Shown here piece after piece: positions 1 through 16,564 of a stretch of 63,500 bases of DNA (within the stretch, counting starts at the first letter, position 1; each line of letters starts with the position of its first letter). The notes under the pieces are model-generated. The model saw only the letters and a program-made list of their open reading frames with translations. It had not been told where the DNA came from and did no database searches. This DNA is from Cristatella mucedo. Taxonomy: Eukaryota; Bryozoa; Phylactolaemata; Cristatellidae. The stretch covers positions 301,501 through 365,000 of the forward strand of contig WPIO01000169.1 of the NCBI GenBank assembly GCA_009760855.2. The letters are read 5' to 3'. Made by a program: the position numbers and the translations under genes.

Positions 1-1045
1 GGTACGCTCTCGGCTTCTCCCGGGAGCGCAACCCGAGCCGCAGGCCGAGGCGAGCGTCGACGGGGAGCGTCGCTCGCTACGCCGGTACGCCGCCACCGTC
101 GGGTCGTCGCCGCCGGCGGCGGCTGCGCCGCTCGAAACTCGGCCCGATAAATTTATCCCGGCTGCTTGCGGGGTAGCCGCGCCGCGCCGTCGCGTGGGGT
201 AGCCGCGCCGCGCCGCGCCGTCGCGTGGGGCGGCCGCGCCGTCGCGCGTGGCTGGGCGATGACGCGCAGCGAATTTGCCGCTTCCGCTCGGCGTCCGCGG
301 TGCAGCACGCGATGGCGCTCAATTAGCCGGCCTCGTATTTACTCGCTCGGACTCGGCGTGACGTCAGCCGCCGCCGCCAGTTCGCGTCGGCGCTCGCTGG
401 CTCGCGCGGTCCTCGGCGATGGTCCTCTCGCGTGCCGCTGTCGCGACGTGACTTGCGATGCACTGCGCAGCGACCGTCGGCCGCCGCTAACAAAGCCGGG
501 CGCGCAGCGCCGTGCTCGCGCAGCGTCGCTAGAGCCGCTCGGTCGCCGAGAGGTGGGGCTGGGGTGGGGGCTTGCCAAACCGCTCGTACGTCGAAAGTGG
601 GTGCGTCGTCTGAGCGTGCAGATCGAGGGAAGCGGACAGTTGCGCCAGCGTCCATTTTCCTCAAACAGCTCCCGGTCTTCCGTCTTTTCAGCAGGACCAT
701 TGAAATCGCTCTTTGAAATACGCGCCGCCGCACTAATTAGTCTTGCGCATCCTCATCGCCGCCGGGGCAAAGTATGGCCTCCGCCCCCTGTCGTTTGATC
801 GAACATTCTAGAGCGGAAGTTGGCTCTTTCGAAGCGCCTGCCTCTTATTGGTGTGCGCAAGCGTCGGTTAGTGTTGCTGACATCGTGTTTACGATGCTCG
901 CCATAGCCATTGCAGTTGATTTCGCAGGCGACGGGGAGCAAAGTTAATGATCGCCTTGCTTCAAGTCCTTGAGGGGTACGTGGTGCCAACACGCGGATAA
1001 CTGTCCTATAATCGCCTTACACGATAGCTTACATAAATGTAAAGC
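1..1045. other. GC- and CpG-rich block, no gene recognised
   Basis: Bases 1-800 are very rich in G, C and CpG, and every frame is open only because stop codons are rare at this composition. Short iterated GCCGCGCCGTCGCG-type units occur at 170-240. The block looks like a CpG-island promoter or first-exon region, but I found no conserved protein segment, and frames overlap on both strands without preference. From about 800 the composition falls to average. A gene lying to the left of the window could start here. Confidence 0.3.
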
Positions 1046-1049
1046 TCAT

Positions 1050-1170
1050 TTAACAGCCTCATTTAGGCAGCCGTCGATGCTTTCGCCACCGGTTGCGGCG
1101 GGCAATAAAGAATGACCAACTGCGAGGCTCGAACGCACGCCACCCTGGGAGGCGCAATGCGAGCGAGCTG
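1050..1170 (-). repeat. Degraded SINE2 copy (tRNA-derived), antisense
   Basis: Read on the minus strand, this has the SINE2 order: a B-box-like GGTTCGA-type core (here GAGCTCGAACG-like), the 'gtcattctttattg' segment after it, then the tail region ending in 'aacagcc'. It is diverged, but it shares the spacing of the better copies at 23757 and 61147. Confidence 0.45.
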
Positions 1171-1439
1171 CCGCCGTTGGATCAGCTGAAGCAGCGGCGG
1201 CAGCAGCGGCCGCTGCTTGCCACCTAAGTCGACGGCTGAGTCGACGTCTCATTCGTTCTCTCTCTTTTTTTATCACACTAGCGGCTCGCGCGGGTCACGC
1301 GAGCCGAACTTGAACTCGAGTCGACCCGTTCCGCCCCGCCCCTTGCGGGCTGTGCGGCGCTGCTTGGCAGACGTTTGGTATACGGACTGCTAAGCTACTT
1401 CTGGAACCTGAATCGCACCCAGAATGATTTCCCGGGCGT

Positions 1440-1530
1440 AAATGCAAAATGAAGTGGTTTATAACTTTGCCAACGCATCGGCGGTCGCCGACCTGCACTG
1501 GCTCCCAATCAAGCAGCGAGTCAACCTACG
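1440..1530 (+). repeat. LINE A reverse-transcriptase fragment
   Basis: The + strand at about 1484-1530 reads ADLHWLPIKQRVNL, the conserved 'DLHWLPVKQRI' block found C-terminal to the polymerase core of LINE A. Only about 90 bases are recognisable. It is a broken fragment directly abutting the LINE B tail that follows. Confidence 0.6.
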
Positions 1531-2232
1531 TAACGTATCTACATCTGTAGCTCCACAAAGCCATACAGACTATGCGAGTGTTACGAAGGAGAGTTTTGCA
1601 TAGCGCACTCACAGCCTAAGCGGCTTTCGGTACGCATTCGGTAGCCAACAAACTTCATCTCACGCAACAAAGAGAAAGTGGGAAGTACAGCAGAGTCAGG
1701 AGAGCAGTTGCGATAGTGAGTAGCATAGAAGTAGCAGCTCAGGACGGCTGAATAGGATTAGCCATAGTCGGCAGCAGGAGAGTAGTTGTCGTTGCGTAAG
1801 AATCGTGGAAGCGAGCTCCACAGTCTAAGACCTGCAGAGCTAAAGCTTCTGTCGCCAACTGTCTTTAAGCGGAGGAATGGGACAGATAATTTATTGTCCA
1901 CACAGGACCTGAGGGCGCGAAGAGGCTGAAACTGGTGCAGCTGTTCAGCTAGGTACGAAGGAGCCAAGCCGTGGCGGGCCTTTTGGGTCAGCGTAAGAAC
2001 TTTGCTATGTATCCGTTGCTCAACCAGCATCCATCCTAGCTCGTTTAGCAAAGGGGACACGTGCTCAAACCTCTGGGACTTGAAGACTAGCCTTGCAGCC
2101 ATATTCATAGTCAGCTGCAGTGGCCTAGCTGCTTTCTTTGGTAGCCCAGCCAAAAGGGAATTACAATAATCAAGCCGAGACAGAACTAAAGAGCTAGTTA
2201 AATTTTTTACAAGCCACTGTGGGAGACAGCTC
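1531..2232 (-). mobile_element. LINE B (CR1/L2-like), 3' part, antisense, 5'-truncated
   Basis: The minus strand codes for the C-terminal part of a non-LTR retrotransposon ORF2 (open 2153 to 1758): 'MNMAARLVFKSQRFEHVSPLL', then 'GW..VEQRI', then 'KARHGLAPSYLAE', then 'LWSSLPRFLR'. It aligns with the longer LINE B copy at 38622-40262. The 3' tail lies to the left ('cgtaacgtatctacat'). The element stops abruptly at about 2232, where the sequence switches to LINE A on the opposite strand. Confidence 0.85.
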
Positions 2233-2470
2233 AGGGTTTGTCACTCACTCATCGGTCCCTTTATTCTCTGCCTCAGCCTACCTATCAGAACTACACAACT
2301 CGGTTAGGCCGCCCGCTCCATTGACTCAAACCGTGGAGCTGTGCCTCGAACAAACTTCAAATCCTTTGGAGAACGCGCCTTTAGTACGTTTGCTCCCAAA
2401 GCCCGGAACTCACACCCGACCGAGGTCGCGACCTCGACTCTGACTTGACATTTATAAAAAGAAGCCAAAA
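2233..2470 (+). mobile_element. LINE A (CR1/L2-like), C-terminal fragment, sense
   Basis: From 2233 the + strand matches LINE A C-terminal coding sequence ('VLSLTHRSL', 'PAYLSELL' and 'PRTNFKSFGERAFS' equivalents, with frameshifts). The same block occurs at 16040-16320 and, antisense, at 5840-6070. It is 5'-truncated at the junction with antisense LINE B. Confidence 0.75.
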
Positions 2471-2602
2471 AGTTCGCGTGCGTATGAAATCCTTTTCGGG
2501 GTCACTGAGATTTCTCCTGTATGTGCCCATCTGCGTTCACAATGTGCATGCCACCGCTAGCTATATAGTCATGCTTCCTGTACAGCTTGTGTAAAGTGCC
2601 GA

Positions 2603-2757
2603 GCTGGTTTGGTCTAGCGGTTAAGGTGCTCGCCCCGACTAAGGTCTGACTGAGGTCGTGGGCTCGAGCCCCGAGGCATATGTGAAGCGCCTGAATAGAG
2701 ATTAAGTTCTCTTGGGGCGCTATATAAATGAATTATATTTGTATTTGTATTTGTAAA
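2603..2757 (+). mobile_element. SINE1 (tRNA-derived), near-complete copy
   Basis: The head looks like a tRNA with RNA polymerase III boxes: TAGCGGTTAAGG (A-box side) and GGTCGTGGGCTCGAGCCC (B-box side). The body ends in GCGCCtgaatAGAGATTAAGTTCTCTtggGGCGC, a hairpin shared with the LINE A tail, followed by TTGTATTTG repeats. Related copies are at 11062, 12700, 18900, 23025 and 58755. It is not a functional tRNA gene because the cloverleaf is disrupted between the boxes. Confidence 0.8.
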
Positions 2758-2759
2758 GT

Positions 2760-5545
2760 GCCTATAAATATATTTATTTTTCTGACGGTGCTACAAAACA
2801 TATTACAGTCAGTTCCGCCTAACGAAATAGATAGGGACAGTAAAATCTGTCGTAAGTCGAGAATGGTATACGATGCCTTCATTACGATGCGTTCTGACGA
2901 AGATATGCAGAGGTAAACAACCAGGCCATGGCTGAACGCAAGGAGATAGAATAACGCATAAGTACACGCGTGTGCGTGCACGCGTATACTCGTGTTTGAG
3001 TGTCGGTTTTGCATGTTCGGTCGAGTGTTTATGTGTGTGTGCCTGCGTCTGCTCGTGCGCGTGTCTTTTAAAATATGACTTCGTTTATGCTTCATATGCC
3101 GTCTGTTAAAAATCTTGAAATTTCCAAGTTAATAGACTTCCAAACTTAAGGTAAGATCAGCAACTAATCAGAAAACGTGCGACGCTTAAAGGTTTCTAAG
3201 GTAATAGCCAAAGACAACGCAGCCGGACACTAGGCCAATTCATGCACTCTGTTGTTGTAGCCAGCTTCAGCTGGTACGATAAGCGTAGCTCAAAATATTC
3301 TTAGCTATCTTTGCATGCCAGAAGTGGCGTAGTTTGTTTTCGGCAGAGGGGCGCGGCAAATCACAATGCCTGCCTGCGACGCAGGTGCGCTGGATTGGAA
3401 CAGACATACTGTTAGGCAGGAATAAGGGAGCACCTAGCTTTTACTGGTTCTTAGAGTCGATGACCTTTCCTTGACCTGCAGTCCACGATGAATTGACAAG
3501 TTCGCCGGTTGTCCATACCAAGACACCGAATCATCCAAAATCACAAAGACGCCAAAATATCCGAGTTTCTCGTCCCTTCGCCCTTGGATCGTCAGCATCT
3601 CAAACTCACGGCTTCGCTCTCCGCCGCCGTCTTAGCCGCCGCCGCTGCTTAAGGCCACGCACACATACCCAGCCTTTCGGCGACTTAAAGGAAAGGAAAG
3701 CAGAAAAGGAAAGTAAAGGAAGCAGAGGACGGCGGTGCGCGTTTTCCCCTCCTCCTCCTCGGCAATGGGTCGAACTGCGAATGCAGTCCCTAGTCGCTGA
3801 CGGCCTTTGACTTAAAATGATTGCAGCTGGCAGCCATTTGCAACGTGTGACGCGCTTGCGTTCAGGCAGCGCCCAGGGTTCGGCTCAAGCGCGAACGCGA
3901 TCTTTTTTTCAAGCCGAGGCTCTGAAGAATCGCAATTCGAGAGCTCATTTTTAAACGCCTCCATTGGTTCTCGGGCACTGGCCCGGGAAGCAGGTGCTCG
4001 CTCGGAGGAGCCGCTCTCCGCTGGAGGCAAAAGGGTCTCTCTCATTCGCCTGACATACGACGCTTGAAAGTTCTCCGCTAGAAGAAAGCTTTAGTCGGCT
4101 AACGCAAAATATCCGTATGCCATTCCGGAACCTTTCATTCGAGGACCAGGTATTTGAACGCGGTTATTGGACTCCCCGATGAAGGACAGCTTCAGTGTGA
4201 CCAACTGAATGTGCCGTGCTCAATTGCAGTCCTGCATCGTATCTTTAACTTCTTTTTTCGAAACACTCTTCACAAACCAGTCTTTTGGAAAACATCTGCG
4301 CGCGCACCCTTATTAGCAAAAAAGGTCGGCGCGCTGAAGCTTACAAAGAACCGGTGTGTCGGCAGTCACGTGAAAAGACACCTGGCGGGTCTCTTCTGCA
4401 ACCTGCTTCTGCCACTGTCCCCAGTAAGCGTAGTGCCGAGCACTCTTGGCGAAACCGCCCGTAGACTCCGAAATGCAACCCGGCGCTTGCTCGCAGATAC
4501 CCTTTTGCGGGGGGGTTCCCGAGCAATGAGATCATTGGCTTTAGAAGAATAAAGCCGTAGAAAGGAGAGAGAGGCTTCGAGAACTCTCTTCACTTGAACA
4601 CCGTGGACCGCATGATTTTGCTCGTCACTTTGCTAGTTATTTGCTTGTCTTAGCTGCTCGCGCGTTCTGGTATTGAACGAATGCTTTTAGGTTTAACCGA
4701 CTCAGATTTTTCGGGCGTGGCGCCATTACTGCATCGCATTGTACAATCGTACCGCACTGATGGGCGTCGCAATAGCAAATGGAGACGCTCAAGGCTGCAT
4801 GCTGGCCTTTACTACCCGCCTTCGATGCAGCCATCGTGGAAAACGTGATCGCGCTCGTAAAGACTGTAAATGCCATCGTCATACGGGCGTCACCGATCTC
4901 GGCCACGCTTTGGTCATCGGGCACACGGAAATGCAGCAGCTCCTAAATTCCTAAAAATCCTAAAAAGCTCCTAAACGCCTTTCAGAAATTTCTCTCCGGT
5001 TGGGGTACTCAATGCTACAGCGAGTCACCGCGAAACCAAAAAGGATCGGTGACAGACCGAAACCGACTGCTCAAGGAAGCCTAGGGAAGAGACATTTAGT
5101 TCATAGTCGGCAACGATTAAAATTCCTACTGCTGAGAGTGGCTTAAAATTGTCTAGGCAGCATGGCACGAGTGTCAGCACCCAACACCTGACGGTGAACG
5201 ATTTTCTAGTTAAAAAGCCAGCCCGTTGGCCGGCTTTAGGGTTTAGGGTTGAGAGATTAAGAGTTGAGCAAATATTAGCTGCCATCTCCTAGGCTGCGGC
5301 GGCCCGAAATGACTCTCAGGCTCAGGCGCCGGTTGCTGCTGAGCAGGATCGGCTTCTGCTTCGGCGTCTCTCTGGGCCGCTGCCCAGCGTTAGTTCCTGC
5401 CGCTGCACGTGCTTTTAGAACTAGGCGGTCAGAATTATATATAGATTTAAACATTCAGGACCTGAAGTCTGCCACTTAATAGCTCGAGAGAAGGAATATA
5501 ACAGTTATAATAACAATAATAATACTGCATGTGTATGGTACCCTC
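2760..5545. other. No gene recognised; low-copy intergenic DNA
   Basis: I saw no conserved coding segment. 2760-3110 is AT-rich and then GT-rich with purine/pyrimidine alternation (2960-3065). 3490-4600 has scattered short open frames on both strands without recognisable motifs. A short run of TTTAGGG-like units sits at 5232-5250. Confidence 0.4.
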
Positions 5546-5549
5546 AGAG

Positions 5550-7410
5550 ACATTAATAATAATAATAATAATAATAATACATTTGATATAGCGCCCTCAG
5601 AGAACTCGATCTCTTTCTAGGCACTTTAATTTGCTGCAAGGGAAGCACGATCGAATGGTTAGTGGTGGCATGTTCAATAAACAGTACGAATAGCATGGTT
5701 AGGGCTGACATGCACAGGGTCAGAATGCAAGTATGGCTAGTGTCAGCACGCATAAGCACATAGAAGTCGAATCGAAGACCCACTAAATGCTGTCATAAAT
5801 ACATACGACTTTAGTTTCTTTTTTAATTCAGTCAAGTCAGGAGATGTCGTGACGCAGGTCGGGATTGAGTTCTAGGCCTTGGGAGCATACGAACTAACTT
5901 CGCAGTCTCCAAAGGATTCAAGGTTAGTACGAGGTATAGGTAAACAGTTAGATTCAGAAAAGCGGGTAGAATGTTTCTTAGCCTGATGGGGGAGTAGATC
6001 CGATAGGTAGGCTGGAGCCGAAGAATGAAGAGACCTATAAGTGAGTGACAAAACCTTGAAGTCGATGCGTTGCTTGACTGGGAGCCAGTGCAGGTCGGAG
6101 AGAAGTGGTGTGATATAGCAACTGCGACGCTCACGACATACAAGCCTAGCTGCAGAGTTTTGTGCAAGCTGTAAGTGCCTGATTGCACAGGCTGGTAGAC
6201 CAGCAAGCAGTGAGTTACAAAAGTCAAGACAAGATGTCATGAGTGCATGGATCAATTTAGATGAGGTACCCCTACCTAAAAAAGCCCGAATTTTAGCAAT
6301 GTTATGTAGTTGAAAGGAGGCAGACTTGACTTCGGAGCTGACGCGGTCGTCTAATGAAAGGTCACATTGGAGCATGACACCTAGATTTCGGGCAGATTCA
6401 ACTAGAGATATTGGCGACAGAGCCGATTGTGACCGTTAAGCTTTCCAATTTCGGAATCGCACTTGGCTTGCCCGTAACTAGTAGGTTGGTTTTATTATCA
6501 CTCAATTTAAGAAAGTTTTTGCTGTAATGTACGGATGTCATCAATACATGTAGCAAGGGAGTTTAGAGAGAATTCGACATGCCGGAGAGCTGGTAGGGAC
6601 TAAAGCAAAGGTACAACTGAGTTTCATCTACGTAGAAGTGAAAGCCTAAATTGTGCTTGGCAATCCCATCGGCAAGAGGAAGATAAGAGATCATGAAAAT
6701 GACTGGACCGAGCACCGAGCCCTGAGGTACCCCGTATTTCAGAGGTTGCTCGGATGATTTTTTCCACCTACATCAATATTCTGGAGTCTTTCATCAAGAT
6801 AAAACCTGAAGCATTCCAATGCAGTGCCAGTGATGACCAGGCGAGATGAGAGGCGTTCAAGAAGGACTTGGTGATCGATAGTATCAAAAGCTGCCGAAAG
6901 ATCGAGCAAAACAAGCAGAGACACTCTACCCAGGTCTGCATTCCTAAGTAGGTCGTTATACACCCGAAGCAATGCTGACCTCGTGGAGTGATTAGCTCTA
7001 AAACCATACAGAAACTTAATAGCAAGGTTTGAAGTTTCAATGTATGAGTTCAGTGGGTCTGCCACGACTCGCTCCGGTGTCTTTGATAGGAACGGTAGAA
7101 GGGAGACTGGGCGGAAGTTGCTCAAGTTCACTTGTTCTAATGTAGCTTTCTTGAGTAGTGACCTGACTACAGCCTTTTGAAAGGTGATGGGACATGACCT
7201 GATGGTAATGACATATTTATATGTTAGTTATGCATGGCAGCAGCAGATAAATTCATCGTACAGGCAGGAGAGTAGGAATAAGGTTCAGAGGACTAGATGT
7301 CTTCTTTCATTGGGATATGAACTTCAGGACGAAATGTAGAGATTGAGGTGCCGCACCGAGTCGAGGAATAAGAAATCCAGGGGGTATGCTGCCATCTTAG
7401 GGATCTAGTG
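5550..7410 (-). mobile_element. LINE A (CR1/L2-like) retrotransposon, antisense, broken ORF2
   Basis: The 3' tail is at the left: ATT-type repeats at 5553-5580, then the hairpin GCGCC...GGCGC region at about 5590-5620. Moving right on the minus strand come the C-terminal block (open 6375 to 5872, with 'HDLHWLPVKQRIDFKVLSL' and 'PAYLSDLLP' type motifs) and the polymerase core (open 7131 to 6739, with FRPVSLLPFLSK, the motif A block LLDLSAAFDTIDH and 'LERLSSRL'). The YADD region at about 6620-6650 and the GVPQGS region at about 6715-6740 are present but broken by frameshifts. The copy is dead. A SINE2 copy interrupts it at 7411, and an upstream part of the same ORF resumes at about 7599. Confidence 0.9.
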
Positions 7411-7598
7411 AGCCGTAATGGCTCACTAGGTAAGGCGGTTGCTTTTCACGACCACGGCCCCGAGGTCGTGGGTTCAAACCCTGCAGTGGGCGATCCTTTA
7501 TCGCCACTGCAAGCGGTGGTGATAGTCGTAAAGATTCTTCTGTCGCTATACAAAAAAGGATGTTAAATCAGCTATTTATTTTTATTATTATTATATAA
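7411..7598 (+). mobile_element. SINE2 (tRNA-derived) inserted in LINE A
   Basis: This is a full-length SINE2: A-box-like ACTAGGTAAGGCGG, B-box GTCGTGGGTTCAAACCC, a body GCCACTGCAAGCGGTGGTGA, and an 'AAATCAGCTATTTATTTTT' tail. LINE A coding sequence flanks it on both sides, so it inserted after the LINE. Its sister copies are at 17471, 23757, 43753 and 61147. Confidence 0.85.
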
Positions 7599-7815
7599 CT
7601 CCCTGATCTTGTCTATGTTATGAAAAAAGAAGCTAGAGAAGCGATCAGCTAGATCATCACAGGAATCACTAGATAAGGAGCTAACCTGAGAGTGGTTAAG
7701 AAGAGGGTGGTTGATCGTCAACATCAGAATTTCTGGATTGTGCATATGTGATGCAACAACACTTTTATAGAAGCTAGACTTGGCCTTTGGTACGATCGAT
7801 TGGTACAATTTCACG
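7599..7815 (-). mobile_element. LINE A upstream ORF2 segment, antisense
   Basis: The minus strand from 7814 to 7599 reads a segment containing DDLADRFSSFFFHNIDKIRE. This is the linker typical between the endonuclease and reverse-transcriptase domains of CR1/L2-like LINEs. It continues the copy at 5550-7410 across the SINE2 insertion. I could not recognise endonuclease sequence further right. Confidence 0.7.
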
Positions 7816-8257
7816 CTCGACCTCCAATTTCAAGCCATTTGCAGTATCTTCAAAGGAGTCTTTCGAATCTATTGTCTTGATTTCACCCGACGTCACGCTG
7901 CCGATGGTGGCAGTAGCCTATCGCCCATCAGGTACCTAGGTCTAGAGCCGCTGTCTCCTTCCAGCGCACCATCGTCCATCGCTCCTCCGGCTCTGGTCAT
8001 TCAGCTGCGCCTCTCACCAAACTCAAGTCCGACGACGAGCGACGGAAGATTGATCCCCTGATTCAAGTAAATTTAATGCCAATCATTGGCACAAATGCAA
8101 ATGCCTCGTCCGTGCAGATCGTTTTTGATGTGCTTAGCTGTGCTGCATTCCCTGCTGTGCATATTAACATCACTAATAAGATGGTATGCTTCCTATTCAG
8201 CCAATGAGTGTGTCTACTTATTATTAAACTATCCATGTAATATTCTTCCTTTTAGAT

Positions 8258-8685
<428 letters not shown>

Positions 8686-8899
8686 GAGTAAAAACTACAT
8701 TCAAGGAGGCAAGCTTTTCTCAGTAAAATTTTCAAGCTAAGAATAGAATTGAAAGAATTGGTCAAGAACAGGAAAAAACTTCCTGAACGAAGCAAGGTTT
8801 TCTTAGAAAGTCTGCTGGTCGCGTAAATGTAAGCTGAGTGTAAACGCTGAGTTTTCTTTCAGTTACGTCTTTCGGGGTTTTTGCATGCGGACACTCTAA

Positions 8900-9437
8900 A
8901 TAGCATTCCCTTGCCGTAGCCTGTGCCGGAGCCTGATGTGGCTCCGCACCGCTCCGCTCCGCGAAGGGCTTCAGCAGCAGAAGTTGTCTCTGCTTCGACG
9001 GCCTCGAAAAGCGCGGTCTTTCTACTAAGACTACGACTACGACGACTACGCAACGACGGCTTCGCGAGCTGGGCGGGCGGAGGCGGATGTGCGCTACGTA
9101 GATCACCCGCTTGATCGTCGCGTAGCTTGATAGCCACGTCGGGCTATCCGAGCCGGAATTGCATCGATCGCCATAGACGAACTCGCTCCGCTGACGCAGC
9201 ACCGGGCTGAGCCGGAGGGCGACGGCGTGACTATGACTCATCAGCCGCACTCCTCTCACGCCATTGGCTCCTTGCACGCCGGAAGTCGGTCTCGAAACGG
9301 CCGATTAAATGCCGCTCACCGCGGCAGGCAGGTTCACTCGGGCCGCGGCCACGAGAGCGCTGGTGACGACGCGTCTCGCCGTCTCGCGAAGACCGGAGCA
9401 AAATCCGATCTCGAAATCTCCTCCGAGGGAGAGCGAA
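8900..9437 (+). promoter_or_regulatory. CpG-rich putative promoter and 5' UTR of START1
   Basis: This CpG-dense stretch ends at the ATG at 9438. I found no clear TATA box. Its position immediately upstream of a hydrophobic first exon with a good splice donor supports a CpG-island promoter. The assignment rests on composition and position only. Confidence 0.35.
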
Positions 9438-14668
<5,231 letters not shown>

Positions 14669-15085
14669 GCGGACCTGCGGACGCAGGTGCCCTGCCTCAG
14701 GCAAAAACCGGTTCGCTGCATCGAAAGTGGAGGCGATTGCGTCTGATACCGACAGGCCCAATAGCGACTTGGCTAAAGCGCGGTTCGTCTTCGTGACGCA
14801 ATATCTCGAGAGATAGCGTGCCTAGCGTCCCGCCCGGGACCTCCGGCGGAGCTGGGATCGAGGCAAACAGTTAACTTATTTCTTGATACGACTATTTATT
14901 TTGACTTCGATGGCTCCTCATGTGGCCATTGGCTGCTGGTCGCACTGGTGGTTTTGGAATATCAACCAGGTTGCGTGAAAAATAAAGATAAGGGCATCTC
15001 TAAGCCGACGGGCTTAATTTGGAATCTGACAACTTTCTTATGCATTCGATCGGCCACAGAGTTCCTCAATCCCGCACACAATGCA
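14669..15085 (+). other. START1 3' UTR and downstream spacer
   Basis: AATAAA at 14981-14986, about 310 bases after the TGA, is the best poly(A) signal candidate. Nothing else was recognised before LINE A begins at about 15090. Confidence 0.35.
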
Positions 15086-15089
15086 TACT

Positions 15090-15754
15090 AATTATAATAA
15101 TAATACACTTGATAAAGCGCCCTTAGAGAACTCGATCTCTTTCTAGGTGCTTTACATTTGGTGCAAAGGAAACACCGTCGAATGTGGTGTCATGTTCGAT
15201 AAAAATCACGAATAACATGGCTAGGGGTGACATGCACAGGGTAAACATGCAAGTGTGGTTGGGGGCAGCATGCATTCAGTTAGCACCAATGCAGTCAGTA
15301 TCAATAAGCACGTAAAGAACGAATCACAGGGACCCACTAAAGGCTGTCACAAATAGGTGCGTTTTTAATTTCTTTTTAAATTCGGACAAGTAAGGGGATG
15401 TCGTGACGCAATTCGGGAGTGTGTTCCAGGCTTTGGGAGCATACGAGCTAAATGCACGGTCTTCAAAGGATTTAAGGTTTGTACGAGGTATAGGTAAACA
15501 GTTAGATTCCGAAAATCGGGTGGTGCGATGCTTGGTCTGGTGGGGGAGTAGATCTGATAAGTAGGCTGGAGCCAAAGAATAAAGTGACCGAAAAGTGAGC
15601 GACAAAACCTTGAAGTCAATCTGTTGCTCGACTGGTAGCCAGTGCAGGTCAGCGAGAAGCGGTGTGATGTGGCAACTTCGACGCTCACGACAGACAAGCC
15701 TAGCTGCAGAGTTTTGCACCAGCTGCAATCGCCTGATCGCACATGCCGGTAGGC
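15090..15754 (-). mobile_element. LINE A, antisense, 3' half of a host copy interrupted by another LINE A
   Basis: The ATT-rich tail and hairpin lie at 15095-15140. The minus strand 15728 to 15324 is open and codes for the C-terminal domain with 'VQNSAARLVCRERRSC', 'LADLHWLPVEQQIDF' and 'RAFSSYAPKAWNTLP'. The copy stops at TAGGC (15750-15754) in mid-ORF and resumes at 16565 with the same five bases, so 15755-16564 is an insertion. Confidence 0.9.
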
Positions 15755-16564
15755 ATCAGCTCCACAGTCAAATCAGCCTATTTTTAGCTTCATAACATTG
15801 CTAAAATTAGGGCTTGTTTAGATAAGGATACCACGTCCAAGTTGGTCCATGCATTCGTGACATCTCGTCTCGACTTCTGCAACTCACTGCTTACTGGCCT
15901 ACCAGCATGTGCGATCAGGCGATTGCAGCTGGTGCAAAACTCTGCAGCTAGGCTTGTCTGTCGTGAGCGTCGCAGTTGCCACATTACTCCACTTCTCGCC
16001 GACCTGCACTGGTTACCAGTCAAGCAACGGATTGACTTCAAGGTTTTGTCGCTCACTTTTAGGTCTCTTCATTCTATGGCTCCAGCCTATCTTTCAGATA
16101 TACTACCCCATCAGGCAAAGCATCGTACCACTCGCTTTTCGGAATCCAACAGTCTAGAAATACCTCGTACAAACCTTAAATCCTTTGGAGACCGTGCATT
16201 TAGCTCGTATGCTCCCACAGCCTGGAACTCCCTCCCGACCTGCATCAGAACATCCCCTGACCTGACCACATTTAAAAGAAACTTAAAAACATACCTATTT
16301 AGGACAGCATTTAGTGGGTCCTTGTGATTCGTCCTCGATGTGCTTATGCGTGCTGACACTGTTCATGCTGCCACTAACCACATTTGCATGCTGACCCAGT
16401 GCATGTAACCCCTAACCATGTTATTCATTTTGTTTGTTTTTCATGCATGATTTTACTTACTATTCTATTGCGTATCACTTTGCAGCAAATGTAAAGCGCC
16501 TAGAAAGAGATTAAGTTCTCTGAGGGCGCTTTATCAAGTGCAATATTATTATTATTATTATTAT
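15755..16564 (+). mobile_element. LINE A, sense, 5'-truncated insertion with TAGGC target duplication
   Basis: The + strand codes for the C-terminal domain (open 15842-16327: 'VHAFVTSRLDFCNSLLTGLP', 'LADLHWLPVKQRIDFKVL', 'APAYLSDILPH', 'FSSYAPTAWNSLP'). A 3' UTR follows, with the GCGCC-AGAGA-TTAAGT-TCTCT-GGCGC hairpin at about 16497-16530, then an ATT tail. TAGGC flanks both ends. The tail still contains full-length ATT repeats, so this is among the younger copies here. Confidence 0.9.

Noticed and set aside
5232-5252. TTTAGGG-type telomere-like units
   Set aside because: Only two to three units; similar words recur in the solo LTR, so not evidence of a telomere.
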